DNA from: an uncultured Pseudoclavibacter sp.
Lineage (GTDB): Bacteria; Actinomycetota; Actinomycetes; Actinomycetales; Microbacteriaceae
Length of the DNA: 13,147 bases
NCBI GenBank assembly: GCA_946221025.1
Contig: CAMIMS010000053.1
Span: 1-13,147 of the forward strand
Reading direction: 5' to 3'
Shown here in pieces: positions 6,511-13,147 of this stretch (the stretch's first letter is position 1; each line of letters starts with the position of its first letter). A program made the translations under genes and the position numbers. The notes below the pieces were generated by a model. It was not told the DNA's origin and did not search any database. It saw only the letters and a program-made list of their open reading frames with translations.

Positions 6511-8289
6511 CTACGCGTTCGTCGCCTGTGGCGCGCCAACCGTGATGAGCCCATCGCGAACGGCGCGGTTCACCGCCGAAATGATGCCCTTCAGGGACGC
6601 AATTGAAATGTCGCCGTCAATGCCGACGCCCCACAGGCGCGTTCCGGCCACATCCAATTCGATGTAGGCGGCGGCCTTCGCATCGGCGCTGGCGGACATG
6701 GCGTGCTCGACGTAGTCGATGAGCGTCACCTCATCGCTCACTTCGCGAACGAGCGCCATGAACGCATCGATCGGACCATTGCCCGAAACCGATCGCTCCA
6801 CCTCGTTCTCGCCCTGACGCAGTCGAACGTCCAGGTGCAGGCTCCCGTCGAGCTCGGAACTGGTTTGCATCCGGATGAGTTCAAACTCGCCCCACCGCTC
6901 CCCGGCGCCGTCCGAGCCTGCGGGCAGGTACTCATCCGAGAAGATCTTCCACAGCTGGGATGCCGACACCTCGCCGCCCTCGGCGTCGGTCTTGCGCTGC
7001 ACGAGGTTCGAGATTTCGATCTGCAGCCGGCGCGGCAGATCGAGCTGGTGGTACTGCTTCAGCAGGTACGCGACGCCGCCCTTGCCTGATTGCGAGTTCA
7101 CGCGGATGACGGCCTCGTAGGTACGGCCAAGGTCCTGCGGATCGACCGGCAGGTACGGGACCGCCCACGTGAGGTCGGCCACATCCACGCCCTCATCCTG
7201 GGCCTTTGCGGCCATCGCCTCGAAGCCCTTCTTGATCGCATCCTGGTGCGAGCCCGAGAACGCCGTGTAGACGAGATCTCCCGCCCACGGCGATCGCTCA
7301 TGCACGTCGATCTGGTTGCAGTACTCGACCGTGCGGCGGACCGCGTCAATGTCCGAGAAATCAATCTGCGGGTCCACGCCCTGGGTGAGCAGGTTCACGC
7401 CGAGCGTGACGAGGTCAACGTTTCCGGTGCGCTCACCGTTACCGAACAGGCATCCCTCGATGCGGTCAGCACCGGCCATGTAGCCGAGTTCCGCAGCGGC
7501 CACGGCGGTTCCGCGGTCGTTGTGCGGGTGCAGCGAGAGGATGATGCGCTCGCGGTGGTTGAGGTTCCGGTGCATCCACTCGATCGAGTCAGCGTACACG
7601 TTCGGTGTCGCCATCTCGACGGTCGCCGGCAGGTTCAGGATGACGGTGTCATCATCGGTCGGCGCGAAAATCTCGACGACGGCGTCGCAGATCTCCTTCG
7701 CGAACTCGAGCTCGGTGCCGGTGAAGCTCTCGGGCGAGTACTCGTAGATGATCTCGGTGTCGGGAATCTCCGATTCGAGCGAGCGGCACAGCTTCGCGCC
7801 CTCAACGGCGATATCGATGATGCCGGCGCGGTCCTTGCGGAACACGACCTCCCGCTGCAGCACGCTCGTGGAGTTGTACAGGTGCACCATCGCGCGGTGG
7901 CAGCCCTGGAGCGCCTCGTAGGTGCGACGGATGAGGTGCTCGCGCGCCTGGGTCAGCACCTGGATGGTGACGTCTTCTGGAATCGCGTTCTCTTCGATGA
8001 GGCTGCGCACAAAATCAAAATCGGTTTGGCTCGCCGAGGGGAACCCGACCTCGATCTCCTTGTAGCCCATCGACACCAGCAGGTCGAACATGCGGCGCTT
8101 GCGCTCGGGCGACATCGGGTCGATGAGCGCCTGGTTTCCGTCGCGAAGGTCAACGGCGCACCAGCGCGGCGCCTTCTCGATGCGCGCTGCGGGCCAGGTG
8201 CGGTCGGGCAGATCGACCTTGATCTGCTCGTGGAACGGAACGTACCGGTGAACCGGCATCGTCGACGCGGATTGACGGTTTTCGAACAT
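6511..8289 (-). CDS. leuA: 2-isopropylmalate synthase
   Basis: Condenses acetyl-CoA with 2-ketoisovalerate, the first committed step of leucine synthesis, in the cytoplasm. The 592 residues match the long actinobacterial LeuA form. DLRDGNQ (47-53) starts the DRE-TIM barrel with its catalytic arginine and metal-binding aspartate. HPHND (254-258) supplies metal-binding histidines and GNGERTGN (283-290) is also conserved. A linker leads to a C-terminal regulatory domain (about 430-592) that normally binds leucine for feedback inhibition. The ATG at 8289 is preferred over Met11 because purine-rich AAAGAG lies about 10 bases upstream, while the second has no such site. Control by leucine is indicated by the attenuator-like leader upstream, and the gene ends at a strong terminator. 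It stands between era and the TRIC/recO pair, a position occupied by a different gene in M. tuberculosis. Confidence 0.97.
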   Translation of the reverse strand: MFENRQSASTMPVHRYVPFHEQIKVDLPDRTWPAARIEKAPRWCAVDLRDGNQALIDPMSPERKRRMFDLLVSMGYKEIEVGFPSASQTDFDFVRSLIEENAIPEDVTIQVLTQAREHLIRRTYEALQGCHRAMVHLYNSTSVLQREVVFRKDRAGIIDIAVEGAKLCRSLESEIPDTEIIYEYSPESFTGTELEFAKEICDAVVEIFAPTDDDTVILNLPATVEMATPNVYADSIEWMHRNLNHRERIILSLHPHNDRGTAVAAAELGYMAGADRIEGCLFGNGERTGNVDLVTLGVNLLTQGVDPQIDFSDIDAVRRTVEYCNQIDVHERSPWAGDLVYTAFSGSHQDAIKKGFEAMAAKAQDEGVDVADLTWAVPYLPVDPQDLGRTYEAVIRVNSQSGKGGVAYLLKQYHQLDLPRRLQIEISNLVQRKTDAEGGEVSASQLWKIFSDEYLPAGSDGAGERWGEFELIRMQTSSELDGSLHLDVRLRQGENEVERSVSGNGPIDAFMALVREVSDEVTLIDYVEHAMSASADAKAAAYIELDVAGTRLWGVGIDGDISIASLKGIISAVNRAVRDGLITVGAPQATNA

Positions 8290-8344
8290 TGCGACTGATC
8301 TCTTTCTTTCCCTCGTGCGGATGGCCTTAGCCGATCAAGAAACT

Positions 8345-8382
8345 CCGCGACGAGGTGGCGGGGCCGTTATGCCTCGTCGCGG
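8345..8382 (-). terminator. leuA leader hairpin (candidate attenuator)
   Basis: On the minus strand CCGCGACGAGG (8382-8372) and CCTCGTCGCGG (8355-8345) form a perfect 11-bp stem with a 16-base loop, followed by AGTTTCTTGATC, a modest U-rich run. The 5' arm lies within leader codons 11-15 and the loop contains the leader stop codon, so ribosome position would directly control folding. A second copy of CCGCGACG (8404-8397), before the leucine codons, could pair with the same 3' arm. Another weak stem, TTGATC (8338-8333) with GATCAG (8300-8295), encloses the leuA ribosome-binding region. Confidence 0.7.
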
Positions 8383-8414
8383 CGGCGAAGAAGGAGCGTC
8401 GCGGTCGCGAACAT
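8367..8414 (-). CDS. leuL: leuA leader peptide
   Basis: A 15-codon frame reads MFATATLLLRRRDEA and then TAA. Three consecutive leucine codons (CTC CTT CTT, codons 7-9) lie just before the 5' arm of the 11-bp hairpin, and leuA starts 77 bases after the stop. Leader peptides rich in leucine ahead of leuA are known from other actinobacteria, and this arrangement fits attenuation in which ribosomes pause when charged tRNA-Leu is short. There is no properly spaced Shine-Dalgarno site, while a -10-like TACGAT sits 6 bases before the ATG, so the message is probably leaderless. A GTG five codons upstream is also in frame but overlaps the hexamer. The three arginine codons after the leucines are CGC and form part of the region before the stem. 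The product is expected to act only by being translated. Confidence 0.75.
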   Translation of the reverse strand: MFATATLLLRRRDEA

Positions 8415-8420
8415 GCCTCG

Positions 8421-8426
8421 ATCGTA
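8421..8426 (-). promoter_or_regulatory. -10 element of the leuA leader transcript
   Basis: TACGAT on the minus strand fits TANNNT and is separated by 6 bases from the leader-peptide ATG, placing the transcription start at or next to the A of ATG. No good -35 hexamer was seen 16-19 bases upstream. It gives leuA a promoter separate from the era operon, whose last stop codon is only 54 bases upstream of it. Confidence 0.55.
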
Positions 8427-8480
8427 CACCGAGGATTCCGCGCGGCACATCGCCGCCCTCGACGTGGCAGTTTGCGGGCG

Positions 8481-9428
8481 CTAGAACCCGAGCCGGCCGA
8501 GCTGCTTCGCGTCGCGTTGCCATTCCTTCGCGACTTTCACGTGCAGCGCGAGCACGACCCGCTCCCCCGTGACCGATCGAATCTCGCGTTGCGCGCGCTG
8601 GCGCACCTGCTTCAGGCGCTCGCCGCCGCGGCCGATGATGATGCCCTTTTGACTGTCGCGCTCGACAACGATGCTCGCGTACACCTCGCGCGTGACCCCA
8701 TCTTCGCGAAGCTCAGAGTCGTCAATCGTCACCGCGATCGAATGCGGCAGTTCCTCCCGCGCACCGTCGAGGGCGACTTCGCGGATGAGTTCGGCAACGC
8801 GCTGCTCGAAGCTCTCTTCGGTCGCAACGCCTTCCGGGTACAGCGGCGGCGATGACGGCATGAGCGCGATGAGCTCGGAAATGAGCACTTCGAGGTTGAT
8901 GCCGTCGAGGGACGAGACCGGGATGATCGCATCCCAATCCTCTCTGAGCATCGAGACGGCGATGAGCTGATCGCCAACCGCATCCTTCGGCACCGTTTCG
9001 GCTTTCGTGACGAGCGCCACCTTCTTCGCGCGCGGCATCTGGTCGAGCTGTTCGCAAATGAATTTGTCGCCAGGCCCGATGGGCTCGCCCGCCGGCACGC
9101 AGAACCCGATCACGTCCACTTCGGCGAGTGTCTCCTGCACGACGTCGTTCAGCCGCTCACCGAGGAGGGTTCGGGGACGGTGCATTCCGGGCGTATCGAT
9201 AATGACCAGCTGCCCCTCATCCCGGTGCACGATGCCGCGGATCGCGCGCCTGGTGGTCTGCGGTTTGGATGAGGTGATCGCGATCTTCTCGCCAACCAGC
9301 GCGTTCATGAGCGTTGATTTACCGACGTTGGGCCTGCCCACGAACGTGACGAACCCGGCGCGGAACTGATTCTGCGACGCGTCTTCGGCCTCAGGCGGAT
9401 TCTCCGCCGCCGAGAAGTTCTCGCGCAT
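8481..9428 (-). CDS. era: GTPase Era
   Basis: Ribosome-associated GTPase that binds the 3' end of 16S rRNA and helps assemble the 30S subunit. In 315 residues the G1 loop is GRPNVGKS (31-38), switch I contains QTTRR (57-61), and G3 is DTPG (78-81). A C-terminal KH domain has the RNA-contacting GIIIGRGG (262-269). The G4 motif that recognises guanine is TKAE (141-144). Many Era proteins have NKxD there and actinobacterial ones often TKxD, so the Asp-to-Glu change is unusual. G5 appears as SSL. The N-terminal 22 residues are an acidic extension. The ATG is one base after the stop of the CNNM-type gene, so translation is likely coupled. The ybeY and rsmE neighbours also act on the ribosome. Confidence 0.96.
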   Translation of the reverse strand: MRENFSAAENPPEAEDASQNQFRAGFVTFVGRPNVGKSTLMNALVGEKIAITSSKPQTTRRAIRGIVHRDEGQLVIIDTPGMHRPRTLLGERLNDVVQETLAEVDVIGFCVPAGEPIGPGDKFICEQLDQMPRAKKVALVTKAETVPKDAVGDQLIAVSMLREDWDAIIPVSSLDGINLEVLISELIALMPSSPPLYPEGVATEESFEQRVAELIREVALDGAREELPHSIAVTIDDSELREDGVTREVYASIVVERDSQKGIIIGRGGERLKQVRQRAQREIRSVTGERVVLALHVKVAKEWQRDAKQLGRLGF

Positions 9429-9429
9429 A

Positions 9430-10791
9430 TCAGCTCGCTTCCGATTCCCGCTCGGTCACCGAGTGCTCGGTGAGGTCCTGGAGCGTCTGATCGACAACGT
9501 CATCGTCGCGCGCCGCCGCTTCGGCCAGTTGGAGAAGCTCACGCTCGGAGAGCTGGCGCACAAGAACGGTCTCGATGCGTCCGCGGCGTCCAGCGCGCTC
9601 CGCGGTGATTTCGATGCCGTCGGCCACGGCGACTTCGCCGACCGACGGGATCTTTCCAAGCGCCTTGGCGAGCAGCCCACCGATCGAATCCACATCGTCG
9701 TCGTCAAGCTCAATGTCGAGTTCCTGCGAGATATCGGCGAGTGACATGCGGGATGGGGCCCGCCACACGCCGCGGGACACTTCGACAAGTCCAGAGCGGC
9801 CTCGGTCGTATTCGTCGTGAATATCGCCGACGAGTTCTTCAATGAGGTCTTCGAGGGTGACAAGTCCCGCGATGCCGCCGTACTCGTCCACGACGAGCGC
9901 GAAGTGCCGGGCCGCCTGCTGCATCTGTCGAAGAAGCGTCTCCGCCCCGAGGGATTCGGGCACGAACCTGGCCGGGCGGGCAAGCTCGGTGCACGGCCGG
10001 TCAACATCGCCGGAAGCGAGCACCGCCTGGGCGAGGTCCTTCGTGTACACGACGCCGAGCACATCGTCGCTGTCACGGCCGGTGATGGGCGCGCGCGAGT
10101 ACCCGGCATCCAGCAGCGACATGAGCGCCTCTTGAATGGTTTCCTCGTCGCTGATGGTCACCATGTCGGTTCGCGCGACCATCACCTCGCGCACGAGCGT
10201 GTCGGAGAAGTCGAATACCGAGTGCAAGAGCGCCCGGTCCTCTTCTTCGAGCACATCCATATCCGCCGCCTCATCGATCATGTTCAGGAGCTGGTCTTCA
10301 CTCGTGAGCGCTCCCGTGCGGGCGGGGCGCCCAGGGGTGACACGGTCACCGATCGCGACGAGGAGGTCCGCGGCCGGCCCCACCAGGATGCGAATGCCGC
10401 GCACGAGTGGCGCGGTCATTGCCAGCAGCTTCGCGCCGTTCGCGCGCCCGACCGAGCGCGGACTCGCGCCGGTGACGATGAAGGTCACCACGAGCATGAT
10501 GCCGACGGTGGTGAGGAACGCTTTCCATTCGCTCTCGAACACCGCGGTGAGCGAGAGCGCGACGAGCGCCACCATCATCGTTTCCAGGAGGGTGCGCAGG
10601 AACACGAGCGCATTCGTGTGCGCATCCGGATGCTCGGCAATGGCCGTCAGCGCCGAGGCGTTTCGGCTCTCTTCGGCTTGGCGCTCAAGCTCGCTTCGCG
10701 GGGTTTGACTAATGGCAGTTTCGGCAGCGGCCATGAAACCGCTGATTAGCACGAGGATGGCGAGCCCCGCGCACACCAGGACGACAGTCAC
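9430..10791 (-). CDS. CNNM/CorC-type (DUF21, CBS) membrane protein, hemolysin-C family
   Basis: Membrane protein of the CNNM/CorC family, linked in other bacteria to magnesium or cobalt export and resistance. The 453 residues begin with a DUF21-type membrane domain: hydrophobic segments near 4-22, 60-85 and 92-108, with the AAAETA element at 21-26. A CBS pair follows at about 202-325, ending in VDEYGGIAGLVTLEDLIEEL. A CorC/HlyC-type C-terminal domain (about 338-412) contains SIGGLLAKALGKIPSVGE (369-386), and the tail is acidic. The start is GTG at 10791, sharing GTGA with the ybeY stop. CorC-like genes next to ybeY and phoH are a recurrent arrangement. Older annotation as hemolysin is not supported by anything specific here, and transport of magnesium is family knowledge only. 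Confidence 0.92.
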   Translation of the reverse strand: MTVVLVCAGLAILVLISGFMAAAETAISQTPRSELERQAEESRNASALTAIAEHPDAHTNALVFLRTLLETMMVALVALSLTAVFESEWKAFLTTVGIMLVVTFIVTGASPRSVGRANGAKLLAMTAPLVRGIRILVGPAADLLVAIGDRVTPGRPARTGALTSEDQLLNMIDEAADMDVLEEEDRALLHSVFDFSDTLVREVMVARTDMVTISDEETIQEALMSLLDAGYSRAPITGRDSDDVLGVVYTKDLAQAVLASGDVDRPCTELARPARFVPESLGAETLLRQMQQAARHFALVVDEYGGIAGLVTLEDLIEELVGDIHDEYDRGRSGLVEVSRGVWRAPSRMSLADISQELDIELDDDDVDSIGGLLAKALGKIPSVGEVAVADGIEITAERAGRRGRIETVLVRQLSERELLQLAEAAARDDDVVDQTLQDLTEHSVTERESEAS

Positions 10792-11252
10792 GTGCGGTCG
10801 CGCTCCCGGAGGGCGAATCCGACGAGCAGATCGCGCTGCAACGAGAACATCGTCTTCTCGTCCTCGGGCGTCGCGTGATCGAATCCAACCAGGTGCAGCA
10901 TGCCGTGGGTCGTCAGCAGCAGAATCTCCTCCATCGTGGAGTGACCGGCCGCTGCGGCCTGATCGGCGGCCACGCTCGGGCAGATGACGATATCGCCGAG
11001 CAGGCCCGGTTCGGTCGGCCGCTCTGCGGTTCCGGGCCGCAACTCATCCATCGGAAAGCTCAGCACATCGGTGGGGCCGGGCTCATCCATCCACTGCACG
11101 TGCAGCTCTTCCATGGGGCCCACTTCGACCATGAGGATGGACAGCTCTGCGTCAACGTGAATGCGCAACTGGTCGAGCACGTATTCGGCAAGGCGCAAAA
11201 GCTGCGCCTCATCGATTTCGGCGGTTGTCTCGTTCGCGATCTCGATGCTCAT
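10788..11252 (-). CDS. ybeY: Endoribonuclease YbeY (rRNA maturation factor)
   Basis: Single-strand-specific, zinc-dependent endoribonuclease needed for 16S rRNA 3'-end processing and late ribosome quality control. In 154 residues it has TDVLSFPMDE (61-70), GDIVI (86-90), and the metal site HGMLHLVGFDH with His116, His120 and His126. The length is normal for the family. The ATG overlaps the phoH stop as ATGA, and its own TGA overlaps the next gene's GTG, so it is the middle of a coupled phoH-ybeY-corC set. Confidence 0.96.
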   Translation of the reverse strand: MSIEIANETTAEIDEAQLLRLAEYVLDQLRIHVDAELSILMVEVGPMEELHVQWMDEPGPTDVLSFPMDELRPGTAERPTEPGLLGDIVICPSVAADQAAAAGHSTMEEILLLTTHGMLHLVGFDHATPEDEKTMFSLQRDLLVGFALRERDRT

Positions 11253-12289
11253 CGGCGGTCTTTCGGACGCGTGGATGCGGGGGCTCGGCGGGGGCTGCCG
11301 GGTTGCGTCTGCTCGGTGTAGGCGTCCACGATTCGCCCCACGAGCTCGTGCCGCACGACATCACCGCTGGTGAGGTACGACACGGCAATGTCGTCAATGT
11401 TGTCAAGGATGCGAAGCGCCTGCGCGAGACCCGACTGGCCTCCTGGGAGGTCAACCTGGGTAACGTCTCCGGTCACCACCATGCGCGAGCCGAACCCGAG
11501 GCGGGTGAGAAACATCTTCATCTGCTCGGGCGTGGTGTTCTGCGCCTCATCGAGAATGATGAACGAGTCGTTCAGGGTGCGTCCGCGCATATAGGCCAAG
11601 GGCGCCACTTCGATGCCGCCGGCATCCATGAGCTTCACGACGAGTTCGGGCTCCATCATCTCGCCGAGCGCGTCGAACAGGGGTCGCAGGTACGGGTCGA
11701 TCTTGTCGTTGAGCGTTCCGGGAAGGAACCCGAGCCGCTCTCCCGCTTCGACGGCCGGGCGGGTGAGGATGAGGCGGGAAACCTCTTTGCGCTGCAGCGC
11801 CTGCACGGCCTTCGCCATCGCGAGATAGGTCTTTCCAGTTCCAGCGGGGCCAATGCCGAAGGTGATCGTGTGCGAGTCGATCGCGTCGACGTACTGCTTT
11901 TGTCCGGACGTCTTCGGGCGGACGATCTTGCCGCGGCTTGAGACGATCGCCTCGCCGAGCACCGAGCGCGGCTGCTGTCCGCGCTCGATGATCTGCTGCG
12001 AACGGGGCACAGCCTCCGGCTCGAGGTCAATTCCGTGGCGCGTCATTTCAATGAGTTCTTGGATGAGCCGCTCGGCCCGCGCGACATCGCGCTCCTGACC
12101 CATCAATTGAATTTGATTGCCGCGCACATGCACGGTGACGTCCGGGTGTTCACGCTCGACCATGCGCAGGAGTCGATCACCCGGGCCGAGGAGGCGCACC
12201 ATCGGTACCCCCTCGACGGCGATTTCCCGCCGCAGCATGGGGCCTGGCTCTTCGAACGCTTCCGCGTCGAATGATTCGTGAGCCGGCAC
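11249..12289 (-). CDS. phoH: PhoH-like ATPase
   Basis: Cytoplasmic P-loop ATPase of the PhoH family, thought to have RNA-related (helicase-like) activity and commonly paired with YbeY. With the start chosen here it has 346 residues. A KH-like N-terminal region includes VHVRGNQIQL (53-62), Walker A is GPAGTGKT (147-154), and Walker B is FIILDEAQ (243-250). MVVTGDVTQVDLP follows soon after. The GTG at 12289, four bases after the HIT gene stop, is preferred because the longer frame to 12547 would lie antisense-free but out of frame over nearly the whole HIT gene, and its extra residues have no family resemblance. An ATG at 12238 is the other candidate. A basic Arg/Pro tail follows the ATPase domain. 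Confidence 0.94.
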   Translation of the reverse strand: MPAHESFDAEAFEEPGPMLRREIAVEGVPMVRLLGPGDRLLRMVEREHPDVTVHVRGNQIQLMGQERDVARAERLIQELIEMTRHGIDLEPEAVPRSQQIIERGQQPRSVLGEAIVSSRGKIVRPKTSGQKQYVDAIDSHTITFGIGPAGTGKTYLAMAKAVQALQRKEVSRLILTRPAVEAGERLGFLPGTLNDKIDPYLRPLFDALGEMMEPELVVKLMDAGGIEVAPLAYMRGRTLNDSFIILDEAQNTTPEQMKMFLTRLGFGSRMVVTGDVTQVDLPGGQSGLAQALRILDNIDDIAVSYLTSGDVVRHELVGRIVDAYTEQTQPGSPRRAPASTRPKDRR

Positions 12290-12293
12290 GGGA

Positions 12294-12641
12294 CTACTCG
12301 GCAAGGCCTGCCTCGTCAAGATCACCGGCGAGCACGTGCGCATGCACGTGGAAGATCGTCTGCCCTGCGCGCTCGCCGGAGTTGAACACGAGCCGGAACT
12401 GACCCCCGGCTTCGTTCTCGGCAATCTCGTTCGCCACGCTGATGACTTCTGCGAGCAGGCTCGGGTCGCCGGCAGCGAGTTCGACGACATTGCGGTACTG
12501 CTCGGTCTTCGGCACGACGAGCACGTGAACGGGCGCCTTCGGGGCAATGTCGCGGAAGGCGATGACGCGGTCGGTCTCGGCGACGATGTCGGCGGGGATC
12601 TCGCGGTCGATGATCTTCGTGAACACGCTCGGTTCGCTCAT
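12294..12641 (-). CDS. HIT-family nucleotide hydrolase (HINT-like)
   Basis: Small cytoplasmic protein of the HIT superfamily, in the HINT branch, whose members hydrolyse purine nucleoside phosphoramidates such as AMP-lysine. The 115 residues cover the family length. They start with FTKIIDREIPADIV, the common HINT opening, and end with the catalytic triad HVHAHVLAG (His98, His100, His102). NSGERAGQ (87-94) contacts the nucleotide phosphate. The ATG overlaps the rsmE stop (ATGA) and phoH follows closely. The same rsmE-HIT-phoH order is seen widely in actinobacteria. The physiological substrate is not known. Confidence 0.94.
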   Translation of the reverse strand: MSEPSVFTKIIDREIPADIVAETDRVIAFRDIAPKAPVHVLVVPKTEQYRNVVELAAGDPSLLAEVISVANEIAENEAGGQFRLVFNSGERAGQTIFHVHAHVLAGDLDEAGLAE

Positions 12642-13147
12642 GCGCCTAGCCTAGGCGGTTTCTCCATCGCGGAGTCGGTTTCGCTGCCGTCACCGTCCGA
12701 GGCGTTCACGTCCCAGCGACCGATGAGCGCGAGCGTCGCGGCAATCGCCGCGGGTCCAGCTGTCGAGGTGCGAAGCACCGAGTTCCCGAGGCGCACGGCA
12801 CGCGCACCGGCCGTTTCGAGCATCCCGATCTCACTCGGGTCAACGCCGCCCTCGGGGCCGACGACGAGCACGAGTTCTTGTACCTGACCCGCATTCCGCA
12901 CGGCTTCGGCCATCGCGTCGGTCGCACTCGGTTCGAGAATGAGGGCAACAGCTTCCCCCTCCGCGATTCGCTGTGCGAGCTGCTTTGTGGTCACGAGGTC
13001 GTCAACGTCGGGCACGAGGGCGCGCATGCTCTGCTTGCTCGCCTCGCGCACAATGGTTCGCCACCTCGCCAGATGCTTCGCGCGCCGCTTCTCATCCCAC
13101 CGGCTCACGCTCCTGGCGGCCTGCCAGGGAACGATGCGGTCAACGCC
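12638..13147 (-). CDS. rsmE: 16S rRNA (uracil-1498-N3)-methyltransferase RsmE (5' end beyond window)
   Basis: SPOUT-family enzyme that methylates U1498 of 16S rRNA with S-adenosylmethionine. The 169 visible residues are the C-terminal two thirds of a protein normally near 240-250 residues, and the frame stays open to the window edge with IVPWQAARSVSRW. Internal starts such as the GTG at 13108 are therefore not the true start. REASKQS, LVVGPEGG with its SAM-binding glycines, and LGNSVLRTSTAG make up the trefoil knot. The N-terminal PUA-like domain lies outside. Its stop overlaps the HIT gene start, heading the operon in this window; in relatives dnaJ lies upstream. Confidence 0.95.
   Translation of the reverse strand, partial: GVDRIVPWQAARSVSRWDEKRRAKHLARWRTIVREASKQSMRALVPDVDDLVTTKQLAQRIAEGEAVALILEPSATDAMAEAVRNAGQVQELVLVVGPEGGVDPSEIGMLETAGARAVRLGNSVLRTSTAGPAAIAATLALIGRWDVNASDGDGSETDSAMEKPPRLGA

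Noticed and set aside
7090..8298. Plus-strand open frame of 402 codons opposite leuA
   Set aside because: The leuA frame has unmistakable motifs throughout. The antisense product has shadow-like composition and resembles nothing known.
8442..8456. GCGGC/GCCGC hairpin after era as a terminator
   Set aside because: The stem is only 5 bp, there is no U-tract, and it sits in the upstream promoter region of the leuA leader. The evidence is not sufficient.
9817..10749. Plus-strand open frame of 310 codons opposite the CNNM/CorC-type gene
   Set aside because: It is antisense to a gene with clear DUF21, CBS and CorC domains. Its His/Arg/Glu-rich translation has no domain features.
11249..12547. Longer PhoH frame of 432 codons starting inside the HIT gene
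   Set aside because: The extra 86 residues overlap the HIT gene out of frame and read as Ser/Arg-rich noise. The family N-terminus begins near the GTG at 12289.

Overview
This window is chromosomal core sequence from a GC-rich actinobacterium, most likely a member of the Microbacteriaceae. The evidence is the gene order rsmE, HIT, phoH, ybeY, corC-like, era, then recO, uppS, glyS. Mycobacterium tuberculosis keeps the same backbone. Other support comes from the dimeric (alpha2) glycyl-tRNA synthetase, the long actinobacterial-type LeuA, GTG starts and apparently leaderless transcription. The genus cannot be fixed from the sequence alone. No mobile element, CRISPR array, tRNA, rRNA or phage gene was found.

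Layout, right to left, because nearly everything is on the minus strand. (1) 13147-8481: a tightly packed operon of rsmE (5' end outside the window), a HIT hydrolase, phoH, ybeY, a CNNM/CorC-type membrane protein and era. Gaps are -4, +4, -4, -4 and +1 bases, so translation is probably coupled. The theme is rRNA and ribosome maturation. (2) 8480-6511: leuA with its own leader. The leader has a -10 hexamer, a 15-codon leader peptide with three consecutive leucine codons, and an 11-bp hairpin whose loop holds the leader stop codon. This looks like a leucine attenuator. (3) 5750-6445: the only plus-strand gene, a TRIC/UPF0126 channel-family protein. It converges on leuA and shares a 14-bp bidirectional terminator with it. 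(4) 5713-4153: recO and uppS, overlapping by 14 bases. (5) 4152-3838: a 315-base non-coding gap with several strong inverted repeats. (6) 3837-1348: glyS followed 21 bases later by a nitronate monooxygenase-like gene. (7) 1221-1: a DcuA/DcuB-family C4-dicarboxylate transporter, cut off at its 3' end by the window edge.

No wholly new multi-gene system is evident; most of the window is conserved housekeeping sequence. The points most worth attention are the leuA leader, which is too small for ordinary gene calling, the large symmetrical palindrome with overlapping alternative stems upstream of glyS, the altered guanine-recognition motif of Era (TKAE in place of NKxD), and the Dcu-type transporter in an actinobacterial setting.
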